In this document: positions 1-33,900 of the stretch, in pieces | Numbering within the stretch: position 1 is the first letter of the stretch | How the letters are laid out: the number at the start of each line of letters is the position of its first letter | DNA from: Rhea pennata | Lineage: Eukaryota > Chordata > Aves > Rheiformes > Rheidae | Direction of reading: 5' to 3' | Assembly: GCF_028389875.1 (NCBI RefSeq) | Contig: NC_084664.1 | Coordinates: 38,822,323-38,886,322 of the forward strand | DNA: 64,000 nt | Made by a program: the position numbers and the translations under genes | The notes under the pieces: generated by a model | Database searches by the model: none | What the model was told of the DNA's origin: nothing | The model's input: the letters and a program-made list of their open reading frames with translations, nothing else

Positions 1-20595
<20,595 letters not shown>

Positions 20596-23500
20596 CTAAA
20601 AAAGGAAAAGAGAGTAAACAAAGCAAGAACAAAAACAAACAGTGTTTACCGAATTAGTAACTGTATGTGTTAGAGAATGATTCAGTTTACCAATACTTGT
20701 TATGGCTAAAAAAACACGTTCACTTTATTTTTCAGTTGACTGTGCAACGACAGTGAAAAACAGGCCAACTCAGAGTAGGCTTATCTGTGTTTAATAATAT
20801 AAATTATTGTGATGTTAAGACATTTTTTACTTAAGCATTGTGAAAGCATAAAGAACAGCAGAAAAGCCAAGATGACTGTCCCAATGGATAGAAAGAGGAT
20901 ATTCTGCACTGGAGCTGTTCAGGAACGCATTACCTAGATGTAGGCATTCTGCTGACTCAGACAAGTGCAGAGACAGGAGAATTTTAAATAGTCTCATCAC
21001 TCCCATGCAGTTGAAAATTTATAAAAAGAAAAGAGAAAACATGTTTGAGGGATCCCTGAGGGAGGATAATGGTGTAATGGGAAACAGAACAAAGATATAG
21101 CACACTTATGGCAAAAGCTATCTGTCACTTTATCTGTTCAAATCAGAGAGAAACTGAAACACTAATTGCACTTTATTTCCTCTGTGGTTTGTCTGCATTG
21201 CTGTTCTTACTTAAAGTTAATTGATTGCAGTTTATTTGTTTATGCAGGCTAATGTGAATATTCTTTAAAATGCCTGTAGGGTAGCACAAACATTCTAAGT
21301 GTTTATAATGACAACATATTTATTTTAAAATGTACAGTTTCAGGCCTACAGCACCACTGTAACTTGTGTTATATATATTGCCGTATCTAACAATTTTTCT
21401 CCATTCAGGATGACTTGTGACACATAACGCTTGCAAAAGGAAAAGGTAGGGAGATTATTGCTTATTAAAATAGCATTCAACGCAGATGCCTACTGCAATC
21501 ATTTTGCAGTTCTTACCACTGCATTCCCCCTCCCCAGAAATGAACAAATATGTTCATCTTCCCTTCCAGTGTACCCTGGACAGGTAAGAACATATAAATA
21601 CATTGGGATTCCTTAGAAGAAAAACTACTCAAAAGATTAGATTTAGATCATAACCCAAACATAACAGCTAATTTATGAGCAAAGCACAGACATAACCAAG
21701 GCATTGTCACAGAGTGAAGACTAAACCTCCCCCAGTTTTCCAAACACATTCCTGACCGTCCTAGATACTCCATTGTTGCTATCCCTGGTGATAATCAACA
21801 TTATGTTTCCAAGCCAATGTAGGCATCCACGAGAACAAGGATGGGAGCTTTAACACTGATTTCACCTCAGCCTTCCACAGCAGTTTCATCAGAACAATAG
21901 TTTTACTGACCAGATATCCTAACTTTTCCATCTTCACTTCTATACTTCCTTCAAATTAAAGCTGGTCTGCAAAACCTGCTTTAGATACCTGAAGTACAGA
22001 GGCTGCTGAACTCCAAACTGAGTAACTTTGAGTGCGTTCAGGTGACAACAGCTTTTTCTGTAATTTTTACATTGCAAAAGGGTTTGAGCTGCTCTTAAAC
22101 TCCAAAGAGTACATTAAAGTTTTTAGGAAGACATACAACCTGTTTCTGTATATAAATGTTTAACTTTTTCTCATTATATTTTGGCTTTTTACAAAGCAGA
22201 AACCCAGCTGTTTTAATGCTTCCAAAGTATTTCAGTAATGTTTAAAGATTTTAACAGATCTGTTTTTATCACTACCAGAAAGGACAAGTGACCTATTCTG
22301 CAAGAAACATTTACAATGAAAAAGTGAGAAGCAGTATCTGAGCAAGGGTCCTCAGATTTGGGTTCAGCTTACTAAGGCTGTCTCATCAGGAAAGGAAGAA
22401 TATGTTGAATAGGGGGTGCAATATATCCTCTTAACTCTTTCCTGGTTTTACAGAGTGGCAGGAGAAAGCTCAGATCAATCACGAACACTTTGTTTAGCAT
22501 CTACTTGCTAGTTTTGAACATATTCTTTAATCTTCGGATTAAATTATTTCATGTGCCTGAGACAGGAGCTTATTTCCATTTACAAATCTAGTGTCTTATA
22601 CACAAATTGCAGATATGTGACCACTACATCCTGCAGCAAAGCAAAGCAATGTTTCCAAAAACAAAAACGGAAAACAAAATTCATTTGGCTGCAGGCACAG
22701 AGCAAAGATGACATTTTAAAAGGCACAATAATATTATTGTTCACATCGTAGGAGGCACTGTAAGGTTATTTTTCAAACTGAAAATCTGGGCAATTCTAAA
22801 GCATGATTTACCAGAAGGAAGGAAGGTTGCATTTATTAAGAAATTAGAGAAGTAGAGTGCATTCCTGAGGATAGAGCACAAAACTGTGCCAGATCTGTGC
22901 ATTCCTATGATTTGGACAGCTCATGAAGAGATCTTAGTCAAACTGACTCTTTCCCCACCTACCCAGGGAGTGAAACTTATTGACCACCTGATGGAGGTGC
23001 CGCATCCTGTAAAAATGCGACTCAGCTTTGATTGCCTGTCCCTCTAGCTATACCTGAGACGAGTAGTCCAAAAGGGGTCACTAGATACTGAAACTTAGCA
23101 AACCAAGTTCAATGTCTCCCCCCCCCCTAAAAAAAGGAAAAGAAGAAAAAAGCCTCCAGGAAGGAAGAACTGTCAGTTTATCAGTTGGCTTTTATCAGGA
23201 TGGCAGTCAATGGGAACAACAAGTAATCTTCCTCCAGCTGCTAACTCCTTTCTCATGGCAATAAGCTAAAAGAAGTGGACTATGAAAATGTAAAATCAAA
23301 TCTTAAAAGCTCTTTTACATTTAACTTAAGATCTCACAGCTGAAGAGATCTTTTCTTTAGCTAGAACTGAGAAAGTTCATTCTCTTTTCTATTTCACTTC
23401 CTACTTTGCTGAAAACTTACCAGAAATTACAGAAGGATGAATTTTGGATGAAATAAGCAAAATCAAGTTTCTTATAAGAGACTTGTGACAGCCATTTTTT

Positions 23501-26274
23501 TCCAGTAACTTTACTTTTACTTATGATTTACAGATAGTAGCAAGTCCCTACACATGCGTAAAGCCTAGCTGCATTTCAAACCTTTTCTACACAGTATGCT
23601 CCCTTCAATCATTTCACTGTAAAAATTCATCATAGGTCTGGAAGGATTAGAAAATATTTCTCTTGTTGTATGTGGAAAAAAATTGAAACCTTTCTGACAA
23701 CAGCTGCCAGACTTCTTAAATCTATCTAGAAAATTAGATACTGGACACGAAATGAGCACAATAGAAATCTTTAGCATTTAAAAATCTTATAAAATAGTAA
23801 GAATTCAGCTGTTATGAAAGTTTACAGTCTCTAACCAACTAGTTCTATTTTAAGTGTTTAATACACCCTCAACTGACCTTTCAAAGTAGATATCTTTCAT
23901 AAGAAAATAGAATCTTATTTCTTGCCTCATGTAATCCAAGTGATGCTAATGAAAACTAGTTCTATTTAAAAACAAATTAGGTTCAGTCATCCAGAATATA
24001 ACAGATTTCAATCTCATTTCCATCACAGACTGTGCATACAAGGAGAAATTCATTATTTATACAGACTTTTCACTCAGCTGATGTCAATGTACTTTTAAGT
24101 AATTAAGTAATTTTAAGTTAATAAGTCTCCAAGCAGACAGAACACTATTTCTGTCGTAGCAGTTATTCTAGACTCCAGTCTAAGGTGCTATTTTTAACAC
24201 TCTCTATACCTGTATTCCTGCTTAGGTTTTCTGTTTTCGTCACTGATGCAGAGACCCTAGTGTGGAGCTGCCAGCATATAAAGAGCATACAACTGTGTAA
24301 TGACTAGTAGTCAACTGCTGCTGAGTATTCAGGAAAGTATCTTCCCCTCTTTATAAAGAGCCAGTGCTGTTCAGTTCTGCTGTTCAGTTAGGTCCCGATC
24401 ACTGCACAGGCAAGACTGTCGACCTCCACACATAAGTGGCTAATGCACAGTGACAGGGTAGTCATTTCAAATTAGCAACATCAACATCTTAACAAAATCA
24501 AAGTATCCGGTTGGAAGACTGTTTAAGAAACAACCCCAAACAACAGCAAGTGTTGCAATACTAGCAACAGAGTTTGTTAATATTACCATTCAGTGTAACA
24601 CTTTGTGTCAGAAACTGGACATTTCAACAGCTTACAGAGAGGCAGGAATAACAATTCTGTGTAGCTTCTGGTTCTGCCCAGCTTACAGAAAGAGAAAGCC
24701 AATACGCTACAGAGGCGACATCCAGCTTCACAGATCTTCATGTCCATATTCGATAAAGCAATTCTTATGGGAAGCTTCTAATATAACTAGCACACTTTCC
24801 CAAACACAAGTTGTGTGAAGCATACACCTCTGACTACGTCTAAGAGAGGGTGGATAGCCAAATTCAGTAGCTCTTGACAAAAAATACCAAACTCAGCAAG
24901 AGCAAACAAATGGCGCCTATGACGTCCTATTTTATCAGTAAAAAAGTTACAAGTGTCACAGAAATCTCAAACTCTGAGCATCAGAAATACTTTTTTGGGA
25001 GCAAAAAAATGTTTGTATCAATAGAGGTATTCCATCCACAGCTTCTACCTCAGTTTAACATCTATCTTTTCAGACTGTCTGTGTGAGTTCTGGAATCTAA
25101 ACTAAATTTCAAAATCATAACAATATGACTGGATCAATATAACTTCAGAGTTGATTCACCTTATGGTGAAAGCCCTACATTCATGGGGATCAAGATCCTA
25201 AATGCATACGACAGAGTTTGTTCTGAGGTTTGGTCAGCTGGTTAAGAGGGTTTTGTGCGCATGTTTTGAAGGAAACAGCATGCTTAGAAGTGTTTTAATT
25301 CCCTAGTTCTAAATCAGATTTTATACCAACAGCCTAAATGGTAACAGCGTACAATTAACCGAGTCAGTTACTCTATTTCCCCTGACTTCACACATTTATT
25401 AGCTCTGAAACTGAGAGAATTTAACAAAAACGGTGTACATCGCTGCATTTACCAAGTCCACTGCGACACAGCTACTTGCCCAAGATTACTAAATCTGATG
25501 TCTCACAGCTCAGAGGCGTGGACAGCTTCCCTCACGGCTACCTCTACGGAAATTTTGCACGAGAACAGATTTATACCCTTATAAGATCGGGGACCCGGCA
25601 GAGCTACATCCTGCTTGAGAAGCTGGCATAACGTGACCGTTCTTCCCCTTACTATAAATACCGCAGAAAATGCCTTAAAAAGCCGGGTCAGGTCAAGCAT
25701 CGTCTCTAGGATAATTACAGCACCGCGAATAAAGCTTTGCAGACTCGCACAAAAGTGACTAAACCATCGCCCCCCTCGATTTCAAGGTGAGGGCAGGAAA
25801 AGGCACCTTCAAAACGGGCGGCGGAGGAGGAGAAGGGGGGGGGAGGAGCCCGCGCAAGCGGCCGGGGCGAGGCCCCGGGGAGCAGCGCTGCCGCCGCCGC
25901 GGGGACGCGCGGCCCCGCCGCCCCCGGCCCCAGGCCGCCATGTTGCGCGGCGCGGTAGCCGCCGCCGCAGGTGCGCGCAGCCTCCCGCCGCCGATGCGCG
26001 GCGCCGCCCGGGCATCGCCGCGGCGCCCGGGGACCGGACCGGCTCCGCGCTGCGCCGCGGCCCCCGGCCCGGCGGCTCGGCCGCGGGGAAGCCGAGGCGA
26101 GGCCGGGCAGCCCCGCCGCCCCTCACCGCCGCCCCTCACCGCCGCCAGCGCAGCGCAGCGCAGCGGGGCCGGCCTGGCCGCCGGGGCAAGGGCAGAGGGG
26201 AGAAGCCGCCCTGCCCTGCCCTGCCCTGCCCGGCTCCGTGCCGTAGACCCGCGCCGCGCCGCGCCGCTCCGTAC
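20596..26274 (-). other. SCRN1: SCRN1 intron 1 (upper boundary inferred)
   Basis: A 5.7-kb intron between the start exon and a proposed non-coding exon 1. The acceptor side is certain; the donor side (26274-26273) is inferred from a good GAG|GTACGG match inside the CpG island. Otherwise nothing is recognised between about 20.6 and 25.7 kb. Confidence 0.5.
25934..25945 (-). promoter_or_regulatory. YY1-like site
   Basis: The minus strand reads CAACATGGCGGC, matching the YY1 core AANATGGCGGC that often lies just downstream of vertebrate transcription starts in the sense direction. The orientation fits SCRN1. It is a motif match only. Confidence 0.45.
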
Positions 26275-26314
26275 CTCACGGCGCCTCCCGCTCCGCTCCG
26301 CTCCGCTCCGCTCC
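26146..26314. repeat. Three pentanucleotide tandem repeats
   Basis: (CAGCG)4 lies at 26146-26165, (CTGCC)4 at 26211-26230 and (CTCCG)4 at 26291-26310, the last followed by CTCC. Immediately upstream, at about 26113-26146, a 13-bp unit (CCGCCGCCCCTCA) is also repeated about twice. All lie in the SCRN1 CpG island. Confidence 0.9.
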
Positions 26315-26400
26315 TCACAGCGCTGCGCTCTGGCGGCGGCGGCGGCCCCTGGCGGCGGGAGCAGGCGCAGCCGCCGCCGAACAGCTCCGCGCGGCGAGTC
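26275..26400 (-). other. SCRN1: Candidate SCRN1 non-coding exon 1 (5' end unknown)
   Basis: The minus strand reads GCCGTGAG|GTACGGAGC, a good donor with the exon ending at 26275. Splicing to 20595 would give GTGAG|GATGG, with A at -3 and G at +4 of the start codon. The upper limit is arbitrary, because the transcription start cannot be read from sequence. Confidence 0.35.
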
Positions 26401-26470
26401 CCGGCCGGTGCCGCGGCGGAGAGCGCGGCGGTGATGCGACCCCGGACCCGCGTGTCCCTCCGCCAGCGGC

Positions 26471-26507
26471 GGGTGGGGGGGGGCGAGGGGATGGCGGGGA
26501 GGGGGGG
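26471..26507 (+). other. G-quadruplex-prone tract
   Basis: Five G runs of three to nine bases, separated by spacers of one to five bases, lie on the plus strand (C-rich on the SCRN1 sense strand). A second G9 run is at 25835-25843. Quadruplex potential is inferred from run spacing. Confidence 0.6.
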
Positions 26508-26680
26508 ATGACGGCATCGAAGACACCGCAGCGCTTATGGACGAGTAACTCTCGCTTAGCGTGGGACGCGGCAGGAGAAGAAGGAACAAGCCCAGGCCCA
26601 CGTCCCGAGAAGCCTCCGCTCACCGCGGCGGGCGGCGGAGGGTCCGCAGGTCCGCGCAGGCCTGGGAGTCGTGGACGGGC

Positions 26681-29600
26681 TTCGGACCCTGCTCTCCTCA
26701 AACCTAGCAGCAGACCGGAATTTGCAACTTCATTCGGTGACCAGCAGGGAAAATCAATTTGCTGTTCCCAGTCCGACGTGCAGTGGGCAGATGCGAAACA
26801 TTGCAACGCTTTGCACCTTTCCGGGGGCATGCCAGCAGCCCGGGCAAGGGCTGGCCTCAAAGTCGGCACTCAGGCCAGCGCTTCTGATCCAAAAGCAGGG
26901 GCATCACGGAGCCCCCGGTGTTCCAGGATCTTCTGCTATGTGTTTTAGACAAGACCTTTGATTTCCTGTACTGTTATCAGAGTTAAGGATGTTTTGCAAT
27001 CAAAAGAATAGGAGAAAAAAAGGCTGGATATCTCCTGCTGAAAATATCCGACTAAAAGAGTGACTTGAATCGATATTGAAAAGCTGGGAAGTTTATACCA
27101 GTCAAATGGAGACAAGTCAAACATAACAGGCCAAACTCCTTGCTCTGGAATTACACCCAGTTTGAACCACGTCATATACAGCTTGCTTCTTAAAATTGAA
27201 AAAATAGCTGATGAAAAGAGCAGGTGCAGTTTTAAAAGGGTTTTAAAATGGTATCCTATAACACACCACTTACATTACCCCTATCATGCTCACTTAGATG
27301 ACTAAGTCTGTTCTCCTAATTACGCTAGAGATGATTATGGCTGAATATAATCTACCTAAGAATAATTAGGCTGTCTACAGAATGACTGCAGGCTGCTTAA
27401 GCAGAAATATTCGATGCTTACACTCTGCAAGCTGCCACGACCTGTGGAAAGCAGCAAGGACGAGCGGCTGGAGCAGGGTCCTGGGAATCAAGGGACCTCA
27501 GGCGTATGTCGTTTTGCCATAACCTTGCTGCCTGGCTTTGGATAAATCTTGTAACTTTATGGCAATTAAACCACCTCATAAATGACACAGGGTGAGCATT
27601 TACTCGCAGCTGCATCTTTGGAATCTTTGAATGGAAATTGCTATGTAGATAGAAAATATATAATTATTATATTTCGGACAAAGTTATAACCTATTGATTA
27701 TTTGCTCTTTTTCTTTAATAACATGACAGCAGAGTTTATGACTATACAAAACATGGGTTCTTTTTCTTGCAAAAGATGGGTTCCTAGCAGGATGCAAAGT
27801 CAGAAAAGGAAAGTAGGAAGAACACATCTCTAGAGAACAGAAAGTCAAAATACTTGATGTTTCCTGTACGAAAGGAAGAAACCGAAGGCAAACATAGAAA
27901 CACATAGTTTGTATTTGTATTTTTATTTTTCTTTGAAAAAAGTCCTTAGAGACCAAAGCCTATTCAGCAGAATGAGAGTCCCATATCCTCTAGATGCTGC
28001 AGCGCTAATCTCTTTGATCCATCATTTCCAAAATACTTCCCTCTGTAATTCAGAGAGAGTAGCACATAGGGATACAATCTCTAGGACTAATTTTCTCAGA
28101 AAATAGTGTTTGGAGGGATAGGTGTCAGCTTAATGCACAGAATAAAAAAGTCAATTTTTTGAAATCATATTAAAAAAAATCATGATAGATGTTTGTGAAA
28201 TGGTTGTATGGCCAAAAATAATAATAATTAAAAAAAAACTCCTGTTGGTATTCTTTTTTAATATTTCAAGCCATCTTCTTAGGCCTATTCTGCTCTCTGA
28301 TGGAACACTGATTCAGAGCACATAAAAATCAGATGAATTGGAACCGTACAGAACAAATTTAGCTGGTTGCTTCTAATTCAGGATTCTGAGCCTATACTCA
28401 TAAGGGCATTCTGCTAAACTTAAGACGTGTTACAGGAGCAAAAATTTCTCAAATACAGAGGAGTTCACCCTGTATATCACTGGAAAACCCTGCAAGCCCC
28501 TAGGATAATAATCATATATGTTTTTTTTGTAGTTAGGACAGCAGAGCAGAAGAGTACTTCTGCCACACCAGAGAGGGCTTCGTCCATAATAAAGAAAGAT
28601 AGAGGGTGGCAGGTGCAATATTCTGATGTGAAATAAAGATGTCACCTGCTAGGCTCAGTGAATACTCCAAACGATGAAGAGAAAAGAAACCCTAGCTGCA
28701 GCCTCTTTATCCAATTATACCATTGAAGATTAATCTATGCAAATGCGAACAGGCTGCAGCTGTACGTAAGATGTCATTGCAGGCACAATGGCAGGCTTAA
28801 ATGTCAGACTCTTACTCACACACCACAGTAATTCATTTCTCTATTATATAAAATGACATAACAGAACACAACGGCTTAACCAGTGTCACGTGGATAGAAG
28901 AAAAGAGCGTGCTCCAAGGACCTTGGGCACAGTGCTAGACCCTCGATGACTGGAAACCTATCAGACCCAGCACTGAACCACTCAACCAAGCTATTGCATT
29001 ACCATTCACAAAGGCTGCCTTTTCTGGTGTAATGGCAGGATTTAGCAAAAAGCATCAATCTGTTATTTTATCTTCATCATTTTTATAGTTTTCTTTGCTG
29101 TAGCTCATAATACTACAATCGGTGAGAACATGTTTATTTTCATAGCAGTAAAAGGTATTATAGGACTTTTTTATTATTGGCTCATAAAACCTGTGTGTCT
29201 GGAGCTTTTTCAATATATTAGAGGAGCATTTGTCACAGAGAGGCTAAAGCAGTTGACAATAAGATTGATTAAGATTCATAATAATAATAGTGAAGATGGG
29301 TGGAAGAAGGAAATTTGTCATCCTGAGAAAATAAACCAGTACTGGTAAAGAAGAATCAGAAAATACAAGGACAACAGTATTCTTTTGTTATTCAACGATC
29401 CTGTTTATCTTCACATATACTATGATTGCTCTGATGCTCCCTGTGCAGAAATGTTTGTAACCGACTAGTGAACTGGAAGGGGGGTCTGAATCAGCTGTGG
29501 TCTAAGCATCATATATTTTTAAGTAATGCAACTTCTATATTGTTATTCTTAAAGAAGTTGTATCAAAACTTAAGCATAGTGTTTTTCTCAGCTTAGTATT

Positions 29601-30480
29601 CTTCATAAAATCACGACAGCTTAAACATTAAGGCATAGAACAAAAAATAGTTGTGGTGTTATACAGGTGGTGCAGGCATCTGTTAAGGTGATGGCACACC
29701 TGAAGCCTATTTCTGTCCTATTCTAGTGTCATGTCTGAATAATCCACGTGTAAATTGCTGCAAATTAATTCACGGCACCTAGAGATGAAAAGATTGGACA
29801 GCGATACAAGAGACAGAAAATGCCACTCTGTGATTTATCGGCCATCTGGTGCAGTATAGATGGCACTCATTCAAAGGAGGTTATAGTCTTCTGATTAGTT
29901 ACCACAGCAACAGGTCTGCTGAGTACACTTGAGTCATGCAGGTGTCAGCAAGCTTTTTTCCCTCTCACACGCATCATATGCTGGGGACTGTTGGCTGTAG
30001 CATGTCCTCCCTTGGCTAGATATGCTTTTGCTGCAGCATTTTCTGTTACGTAATTGTTCTGCTTTTCAGGGGGCTTAAAAATAATTTTTTAAAAAAGCCG
30101 CCCAAGGTTTATTTTCGTTAAGATAAAATGTCCTGACTCCAAAAAGCCCTCAATGATTAAGTCACTTTTCTCATACACAAAAGTAGTAGATACCTACAGG
30201 TTGGAAGTGATGTCTGGTAACAGTAATATTTCATTTTGGCTTGAAGTATTTAAGTAAAACAAGAAAGCCTATTTGGTTCTATCACTTTTGAAATGATAGG
30301 AAAAAAATATATTAAAAAGTTTCCATGACTGTTTCCTTCTTATAAAAGCCCAAAGTTACATAAATGTTAATAGGAGGTGGGAAAAAAATAACATAGCTCT
30401 TCAAACTATGCGGAACATTTCACATTGGTTGTCTGCTATTCCTGGTATACACATGTTAACAAAGAAATAGCAACAATAAC
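26681..30480. other. Intergenic, upstream of SCRN1
   Basis: AT-rich sequence after the CpG island. Apart from one CTCF-like motif at 29840-29852 I recognise no exon, RNA gene or mobile element. The longest reading frames are under 100 codons. Confidence 0.7.
29840..29852 (-). promoter_or_regulatory. CTCF-like motif, reverse orientation
   Basis: GGCCATCTGGTGC matches 11 of 13 positions of the reverse complement of the CTCF core CCASYAGRKGGCR. This is motif-level evidence only. Confidence 0.3.
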
Positions 30481-30489
30481 AAAAAGATC

Positions 30490-30910
30490 CAAAGCGTCCG
30501 GAGGGACTGGCTTGTCTCTGCGTCGCCCTCCCAGAGCTGCCTGCTCAAGGAGCAAGGTGCGACGGTTCGGAGTCACCAGAAGCTTATTAATTCCCGTATC
30601 ACTTTGGGTCCTGCAGCTGGGCATGCCTCCGCACAGCCCCACCGCCGTGCGAACGGCCAGGCCCGGCTGTGAAACGGTGCCGCAGCGGCAGGCTCGGCCC
30701 GCGTTAGCGATAAGGGTATCTGCCACGAAACGAACAGGAGCGCAGGCTGGCTCTGCTCCGCAGGGGCTCGCCTTGGAGTTCGTGCCCATCCGCCGGCTGC
30801 AAGAGGAGCGCTGCACGTCCGGGAGCTTGGCTTCAGACTCAGCTCTGCAGAGCGATGGGGTTATTTCAGAGTGCAAGCCCGCGTCGCGGATGTCCCTGCA
30901 GCCACCTTAG
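30490..30910. promoter_or_regulatory. Isolated GC/CpG-rich patch, possible orphan CpG island
   Basis: A roughly 420-bp block is rich in CpG (many CG dinucleotides, for example GTGCGACGGTTCGGAG and CGCGTCGCGGATG), with AT-rich DNA on both sides. It lies about 4.2 kb upstream of the SCRN1 island and 6 kb beyond the FKBP14 stop. Open frames of 161 codons (30425-30910, plus) and 146 codons (30436-30876, minus) cover the same bases, as expected when stop codons are rare. Neither resembles a protein I know. It could be an enhancer, an unannotated promoter or first exon, or a remnant of a GC-rich retrogene. Confidence 0.5.
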
Positions 30911-33900
30911 ACAACAGGCTTTAACCTAATTAGTAACAGCAACAAGAGCAACGAGGACACGGCAGCGTGGGCTTCTGCGAGGGCTGGAATAGCACATCCA
31001 AATGTAGACTCTCACCTTCTGTTAAAAGGAACATCACTAGCCTTATCTTTCTAAGCAAGTATCAAGGTCAGAGCAAAAAAAGGTCTTGCTAAGAGCAAAA
31101 TCCAGCGGATCAGTATTTTCTTTATGCCCCTATTAGTCTGTTAGCTATAGCCATATAATTCCATATCCAGAGATGGATATTGGGTCATTAATAATATTTT
31201 GCTATGGATATAAGGAATGAAAACTTGATCTTTAAAAACATATCCTGATGAATTAAAGAGACCAGAGCTAAGCTGCGTCATTGATTCCCAGAGGGACAGC
31301 AGGCCAAAACACAAAAGAAAATAGGTATTCCTTGTTCATCTTTCAGGGAAGTTGTTAGAAAAGGAATAATCAACTGCTTTAAAGAAATTTCAGTGACAGT
31401 AAAATATAAGAGGATGGGATTGATTTAATGCTTTCAGTCTGAATGTCAGATGAGGAATCAATTATCTTGTGTCATTTAATCTCCTTAAGCAGGCCATCAC
31501 ACAACCAAAAACTAGAAGCATTCAATCTAATATGAAGAGCAGCTTTTAACGATAGTTAGCATCAACCTCATAGAATTTTTAAACCAGAGGAAAACATAAC
31601 TGGGATTTAGGGAGCCCGGAAGAGTTGCCTGCACTGATTTTCAGCAGTCAGATCCTAATATTTTAAAAGTTGCTTTGTTCATTGTTATTTGCCTGATAGA
31701 CTGGCATAGAAGTTACAAGCAAAGAAAAAAATAACATGTGCTAGTGGTCACGTACAATGCTTCCAACTGTGCACAAGGACAGTAAAAGCTCCAGGACACA
31801 ATTTCTCCCTGTTGCCACTTACACAGCTCAGTACAGCCCTTGTAGCTGCATTGCAAGAGGGGAGACAAAGAAAGCTAAGCAATAAGGAGATCATATACCT
31901 GGAATTGCTCCTACATCCATAATGTGTCAATAACAGATTAAAAAAATAATTAACAAGCCAAAAAGCTTGTAAAAATAAACCAACAGAGGTTTTAGTGTTT
32001 CTCCAGTGAAGGTCCTACCCAGCTGAACCACTCCTAGCCCTCCATCAGGAACACAGCCTTCAGAAACCTCATGCAAAATTATCATCAAATATGTTGATGT
32101 TTCAAACTGCCATGTCTTTTAGAAGTAGATTTCTCAGATAAACTAAGCTGTAAACATTTTACATCATTTAGAGAGGCAGAAATACCACAAGGCTGCCAAC
32201 TGGTGGAACCTGCAGCTAAACCAGTCTGCCTTTGGAGCGGAGGCTCCCAGAAAGGAAAAGGTGAAGCTGAGGAGGCTCCTGCCTGAATGCCCTTCAGCAA
32301 GAGCTGATAATGAAGGTTCCTGTTCCTGTAACAGATACAGAGCTTCCTACTGAGTTCTTAGTTAGCATTTCTTCAGTGAAACTGTTGACATACTCAAGCA
32401 CGAATACAAAAATAGTAGCAGGATACTAAGGAAAGACTATCATTTTTTCAAGGAGCTGTTTTTTCTAGGTACCAGGAGAAAACTAGGGCACAGAATGGTA
32501 AGCATCATGATTAACTTTCAGGGGAGGATAAAATTATCCAGGTTTATACAAACATAAGCATTTTTTTCTGTCTTTTTTTTTTCTGTTACCAGAAATGACT
32601 CTGATGAAAATATATGAAGTTCCTCACCTGACTTTGGTCTGATGACTTTCACTGTTACTTAAAAACAAAATTTACCTATTCTGACTACTCCTTCATGGAC
32701 CTTGGAAGTCCAAATTTAAACTCTGGTAATAAGCATAAAATCCACATACGAACTGGCTGAAATAGTGATTCTAATCAAAGTCAGATCAATATCCAGCCTT
32801 ATAATTCGCAGTGTTCATCCTTTGTGATTCTCGCGCTGCCCTGTGTGCTTCCATTGTCTGTTACTGTCTTTCCCCCAGATTTACCCCTTTACTCAGAACA
32901 TCCTGGGGCAACAAACTCTCCATTATGCTGATAGTCACCTGCCATCTGAAACTAGGATCTCTGGATCAAGGGATAGACCTTCTTGTCTCTAATAACAGAG
33001 ACTCTGGGCCAGGGCAGCACGCACAGCAAAGACAATTGTAATTTGAAGGCAGATTTGAACAACATATTTTTATACCAAAGTGCTCTGGAAACATGCCATG
33101 GGTCATTTAGGTTCTAAATGTCACAAACAACAAAACTATGGTAGCAGCTTGTTTGATATGTACTTAACACTGCAATTTTATGACCTTGTCATTCATACAC
33201 AGCGCTCAGCAAAACAAGTCTATACTGGGAATGTTGCTGACAGCACAATGAGAGAAGGTACTGAGAAGCAGAGAAAGACTCAAGACCCAATAACGTGACT
33301 TTTTTTTTTTTTTTTAATTTCAAATTTCAGCACTGTTTGCCTTGTCAGTTGATCTCCAAGAAGAAAGCTTTAAAAAACATTTCAGACTATAAGCAACATT
33401 CCTGATGCATTGCCAAAAGCTATCTTGTGTCGCTGCATTGCGTATCAAAAATTTTCAGATAAAATGAGCTCTGAATGCTGTTCCTGCACTTACAGAAGGC
33501 AGCAACTCCCACTGTAATTGGTAGGTAGCAGCTCTGAATGACAGGCTGCAGTTCTAAAGAGCATCAGCATGTTTCTTCCTATATAACCACAAAACAATAA
33601 GGAATACTTGAAGCAGGCTATACATTGTAAAAGGAATGATCCTGTAGATGCTCGTATCACTGTTTTGAACCATTGTCACTTTTTCAAGTGCTGCATTTTG
33701 CATCAGGTGTGGGTTCATTTGAGAAATTTTCATGGGAAATGCACATTTTACACCCAAGCTTGAGAAGTGTTGCCAAGCGGCACCGAAGTGCCAGTGCTCC
33801 TCCTCCTCCATGGGCAGGCAGCTGCCTGCCTCCGCTCTGTAGCAGGTAGACAGACAGCTCCTGCTGACAGTGCAGCTGTTTCCCCCATGGATTAACAGCA

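Larger units (their letters stand above)
25790..26680. promoter_or_regulatory. SCRN1: CpG island, SCRN1 promoter
   Basis: A dense GC- and CpG-rich block with a sharp change from the AT-rich flanks. It is the only island upstream of the SCRN1 start exon, and promoters of this gene are expected here. Inside it are a YY1-like site, three pentanucleotide repeats, G-rich tracts and a candidate first-exon donor. Long open frames on both strands here reflect GC content and are not taken as genes. Confidence 0.85.

Noticed and set aside
25759-26601. 280-codon minus-strand open frame and overlapping frames on the plus strand in the SCRN1 island
   Set aside because: Low-complexity Arg/Ala/Pro/Gly translations on both strands, as expected from GC-rich DNA with few stop codons. 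SCRN1 translation starts downstream at 20594.
30425-30910. 161-codon plus-strand frame as a protein gene
   Set aside because: An equally long frame is open on the other strand, the translation has no recognisable motif, and GC content explains both.
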